DNA of 18,642 bases from Gammaproteobacteria bacterium (GTDB lineage Bacteria > Pseudomonadota > Gammaproteobacteria > Xanthomonadales > Xanthomonadaceae). The position numbers and the translations under genes are program-made. Below, one piece after another: positions 16,800 to 18,642 of this stretch (positions within the stretch are counted from its first letter, which is position 1; every line of letters starts with the position of its first letter). The stretch lies in assembly GCA_026398715.1 (NCBI GenBank), contig JAPLSI010000119.1, positions 1 to 18,642 on the forward strand, given 5' to 3'. The notes beneath the pieces are model-generated. The model did not search any database, had not been told where the DNA came from, and saw only the letters and a list, made by a program, of their open reading frames with translations.

Positions 16800-17549
16800 C
16801 TAGCGAGCAAGGGCCGGCAGTTCAATGCTTGCTTGTCCGTCGCGCGACTGGGCCGTGATTCGCAATATTCCGCTGGTTGCGCCCGGCACCTCCAGTTCCC
16901 ACTGTTTCCAAGCCCCGGCCAGCACCCTTTCGCTGAGCGGCATTTCCTTGCGCCAGGTGCCGCGTTCGAGGGTCAGTGACTTGATCTGGGCGTAGCGCTC
17001 GCCTTGGTTGCTCAGGCGCACGCAGGTCATCGTTCCCGCTGGCTTGTCCAGGCAAGGCCCCAGTTGCAGCAGGGCCTGGGGATTGCCAGCAGCCGCCACG
17101 AACACCGGCAGGTCGTGGTTGACCCGAATTTGAATCGCAACCTCGTCCGTTGCCGGCGCGGCGACGGAAGTCGCCGTGACATCCTCGAAGATCAACCGAT
17201 ACGCCTGCTCGCGGCCCGTGGGGGGGCGACGCAGCGTGACGCGAAAAAGCTGCCTTCCGCCCGGCGCGATATCGGCTATCGGTGGCGCAACAATCAGGTC
17301 GTCGCTGGGTTCACGCAGGTCCACGCCATCCACCTGGGACCAGGCCAAGGCCTGCGTCTGGTAGCGGAGCGGTTGGTCACCTTGATTGGTGAAAGTGATC
17401 GTGACAATCCGCCGGGATGGCGAGAGTTCCACCACCACCGGCGAGATCGTCACCGCCTGCACCGCGACGACAAACAGAAATAGTGCCGCCGCTATGCCGA
17501 TGCACCTGATCGTTGCGGCCGTCGCCCCTGAGAGCCTTGACGGTCGCAT
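16800..17549 (-). CDS. Periplasmic fimbrial chaperone, PapD/CsuC-like
   Basis: A 249-residue two-domain immunoglobulin-like chaperone with an N-terminal hydrophobic signal (to about residue 33). ITISPVVVELSPSRRIVTITFTN-type residues form the first strands, with the conserved early strand pattern. RQLFRVTLRRPP near 105-116 and YRLIFEDV near 123-130 are the F1/G1 donor region. It holds pilin subunits in the periplasm and delivers them to the usher. It starts only 7 bp after the rod pilin stop and lies 20 bp before the usher, so it is in the same operon. Its ribosome site is weak, in agreement with coupled translation. Confidence 0.93.
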   Translation of the reverse strand: MRPSRLSGATAATIRCIGIAAALFLFVVAVQAVTISPVVVELSPSRRIVTITFTNQGDQPLRYQTQALAWSQVDGVDLREPSDDLIVAPPIADIAPGGRQLFRVTLRRPPTGREQAYRLIFEDVTATSVAAPATDEVAIQIRVNHDLPVFVAAAGNPQALLQLGPCLDKPAGTMTCVRLSNQGERYAQIKSLTLERGTWRKEMPLSERVLAGAWKQWELEVPGATSGILRITAQSRDGQASIELPALAR

Positions 17550-17556
17550 GACGGGC

Positions 17557-18048
17557 TCAGTATTCGACCGTCATCGCCAAATCGACGGTGTAAGCCAAAC
17601 TCTTATCGCCCTGATAATCGGCAGGAAGCAACTGCCCATACAGCACCACATCTTTCATCGTGCCATCCTGGGTAATGCCAATTGCCGTGCCCGGAGAGGC
17701 GCTTGGCAAGGATGCACCACCCGAAGACACAAAGCTCAGCGTGAACGGCACGGCGTCGGCACCATTAAGCATTTCGCGCGTGGTGGCGGAATAGATTTTT
17801 GGCGTGACCGCATCCTGCGAGCAAGCCACCTTGAACGTGCTTCCACTGTTCGCATTCTTGGTGCCCGAACTGGCCAACGCGGCGAACGTGCCGAAACCGA
17901 TGGTGCCACCGGTATTGATCTCGCAGGCAGTGGTCAGCGTCGCATTGACCGTCAGGGTGCCAGAGGCGTCTGTCGCCAAAGCCGTGCCACAGGCAAGGGC
18001 AGAGACGACGGCGAGCGCCAGCAGGCTGAGATTTTTATTCATGTTCAT
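17557..18048 (-). CDS. SCPU-domain major pilin, CsuA/B-like
   Basis: A 163-residue secreted pilin. The signal peptide ends near residue 25 (GTALA). It is followed by an N-terminal extension with alternating hydrophobic residues (GTLTVNATLT) that would serve as donor strand. The SCPU domain then has a cysteine pair (TACEIN, KVACSQ) and ends with YTVDLAMTVEY. It is the first gene of the operon and the obvious rod subunit. AAGGGG sits nine bases before the ATG at 18048. A second ATG at 18042 would remove two residues. Its expression is probably governed by the c-di-GMP riboswitch just upstream. Related Csu pili in Acinetobacter promote biofilm formation on abiotic surfaces. Confidence 0.94.
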   Translation of the reverse strand: MNMNKNLSLLALAVVSALACGTALATDASGTLTVNATLTTACEINTGGTIGFGTFAALASSGTKNANSGSTFKVACSQDAVTPKIYSATTREMLNGADAVPFTLSFVSSGGASLPSASPGTAIGITQDGTMKDVVLYGQLLPADYQGDKSLAYTVDLAMTVEY

Positions 18049-18093
18049 GATGTGACCCCTTCAAAATTGACCATCGGTACTCGCGTTCGCGAG

Positions 18094-18240
18094 GCACGGC
18101 AACTTTGTTTACCCGGACAGGCCCCCCGGTCTGGACGTGTAGGCATCCGTTGCGTTCGATAACTCCGCTGCCCTGGGTTGATTGCCTGTAGGCCGGTGGC
18201 TTTGCGTCCCGATCTTTCGAACGGTTTGCCTTTTCGTGCA
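18094..18240 (-). promoter_or_regulatory. c-di-GMP-I (GEMM-I) riboswitch with an expanded 3' half
   Basis: On the minus strand, GGCAAACC (18230-18223), a CGAAAG loop, GGGACGCAAAGCC (18210-18198), then CCGGCCTA follow the GEMM-I consensus almost base for base. They form the tetraloop-bearing helix that binds c-di-GMP. The closing helix can be made by GCACG (18239-18235) with CGTGC (18098-18094), which also brings TTGCCG to its consensus place. The second hairpin can pair at 18193-18196 with 18113-18116 and at 18184-18189 with 18117-18122, but it carries a roughly 61-base apical insert. Nine extra bases separate CCGGG from TTGCCG. The element ends about 45 bases before the pilin ATG. The switch direction is not clear. 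A CTCGC/GCGAG hairpin follows it but is not a standard terminator. Confidence 0.85.
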
Positions 18241-18467
18241 GCACAAAGTTTCGGCCCTTCGCTACGAATAAGTGTGCCTTTTGTCACGCAACCAACCTTT
18301 GCTGCAATGGGCTTTCCGAAATGTGATGTGCGTTGGACTCGCAGGCGCCAATTCATAGGTGTTTCTACCCATGCAATCGCACGTACGGAGCAAACGCACT
18401 CAAGCATTTCGGCTATGGATTTGCGCGACTGCGCAATACTGTCGCAACAGGCTGAAGGAGCAAGCTC

Positions 18468-18507
18468 ATGGCGAAGATCCTTATCGTAGAAGACAACCCG
18501 ACCAATC
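18468..18507 (+). pseudogene. Response-regulator gene remnant (first 13 codons only)
   Basis: The ATG at 18468 has a strong AAGGAG seven bases upstream and begins MAKILIVEDNPTN, the typical start of stand-alone receiver (DivK/PilH-like) regulators, including the acidic pair. After codon 13 the frame stays open, but the residues no longer resemble a receiver domain: no phosphoacceptor Asp, Thr or Lys motifs appear before the frame runs into the tRNA. The gene was therefore cut near 18507 by an insertion, deletion or recombination event. An unrelated short coincidence is possible but unlikely given the ribosome site and motif. Confidence 0.65.
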
Positions 18508-18570
18508 CGGTGGACGCAGTGACTTCGACAAGTGCAACACCCCGCCGCTTTGGCTTGATACATCGAGGGA

Positions 18571-18610
18571 TTGTCGCGACGTTATCGGACGTTGCCGGAC
18601 ATTGTCGGAC
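18571..18610. repeat. Tandem 10-bp repeats beside the tRNA 3' end
   Basis: GTTATCGGAC, GTTGCCGGAC and ATTGTCGGAC follow one another exactly, and a fourth, poorer copy (TTGTCGCGAC) precedes them. The 10-bp period places each copy on the same face of the helix. They end eight bases before the tRNA CCA, a position where recombinase arm sites or att-associated repeats are often found. Confidence 0.7.
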
Positions 18611-18617
18611 GAGAAAT

Positions 18618-18642
18618 TGGTGGGCCCACCAGGACTCGAACC
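18618..18642 (-). tRNA. tRNA gene, 3' end only
   Basis: Read on the minus strand, the last bases give a T-loop TTCGAGT, the 3' T-stem CCTGG, the acceptor strand TGGGCCC, discriminator A, and an encoded CCA. The geometry (5-base T-stem, 7-base loop, 7-base acceptor) is exact. The remainder lies beyond the window, so the anticodon cannot be seen. The GGGCCCA acceptor would suit a CAU-anticodon tRNA (Met or Ile2), but this is a guess. Confidence 0.85.

Noticed and set aside
18241..18300. A second, tandem c-di-GMP aptamer upstream of the first
   Set aside because: AAAAGGCACAC on the minus strand resembles the start of the motif, but the GGGACGCAAAGCC half is missing.
18045..18563. 172-codon minus-strand frame upstream of the rod pilin
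   Set aside because: It covers the riboswitch and the regulator remnant, has no recognisable domain and no convincing ribosome site.
18571..18610. Tandem decamers as a CRISPR array
   Set aside because: The units are 10 bp and contiguous, without unique spacers, and no cas genes are present.

Overview
The window is GC-rich DNA. Its gene content and order point to a gammaproteobacterium, most likely of the Lysobacterales/Xanthomonadales (Rhodanobacteraceae or Lysobacteraceae). The clues are algZ-algR-hemC linkage, serA beside a D-2-hydroxyglutarate dehydrogenase, Csu-type pili, and a YadG/YadH-like exporter. Family names are my recognition of motifs in the translated sequence. No database search was run.

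Left part (1-6347). The end of a DmsC-like membrane anchor runs into a minus-strand operon, read in the order DUF3313-like secreted protein, carboxylesterase, AlgZ-like histidine kinase, AlgR-like LytTR regulator, hemC. Divergent from it is a two-gene ABC-2 exporter whose first gene may be translated from a leaderless mRNA.

Middle part (6348-13944). A minus-strand operon encodes a Tat-exported flavin amine oxidase, a periplasmic c-type cytochrome and an exported RidA-type imine deaminase. Together they read as a periplasmic amine-oxidation chain: oxidase, electron acceptor, and enzyme that hydrolyses the imine product. Its 5' region holds a strong intrinsic terminator and other stems, so it looks like an attenuated leader or a small RNA. 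Next come an SDR protein lacking the usual catalytic serine, an 84-residue protein with a Cys-x2-Cys pair, a DUF2189 membrane protein overlapping a D-2-hydroxyglutarate dehydrogenase-like gene, and divergent serA.

Right part (13945-18642). A compact Csu-like chaperone-usher operon on the minus strand encodes a rod pilin, chaperone, usher and one-domain tip-like pilin. It is preceded by a c-di-GMP-I (GEMM-I) riboswitch with a near-consensus 5' half and an expanded, unusual 3' half. Second-messenger control of pilus production is the obvious reading. The right edge holds the 3' end of a tRNA gene, helically phased 10-bp repeats, and the first 13 codons of a response regulator that is otherwise gone. 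This looks like an integration or deletion scar, and base composition drops between about 18060 and 18470.

The most notable items are the variant c-di-GMP riboswitch on a minimal pilus operon, the oxidase-cytochrome-RidA operon with its structured leader, and the tRNA-associated scar.
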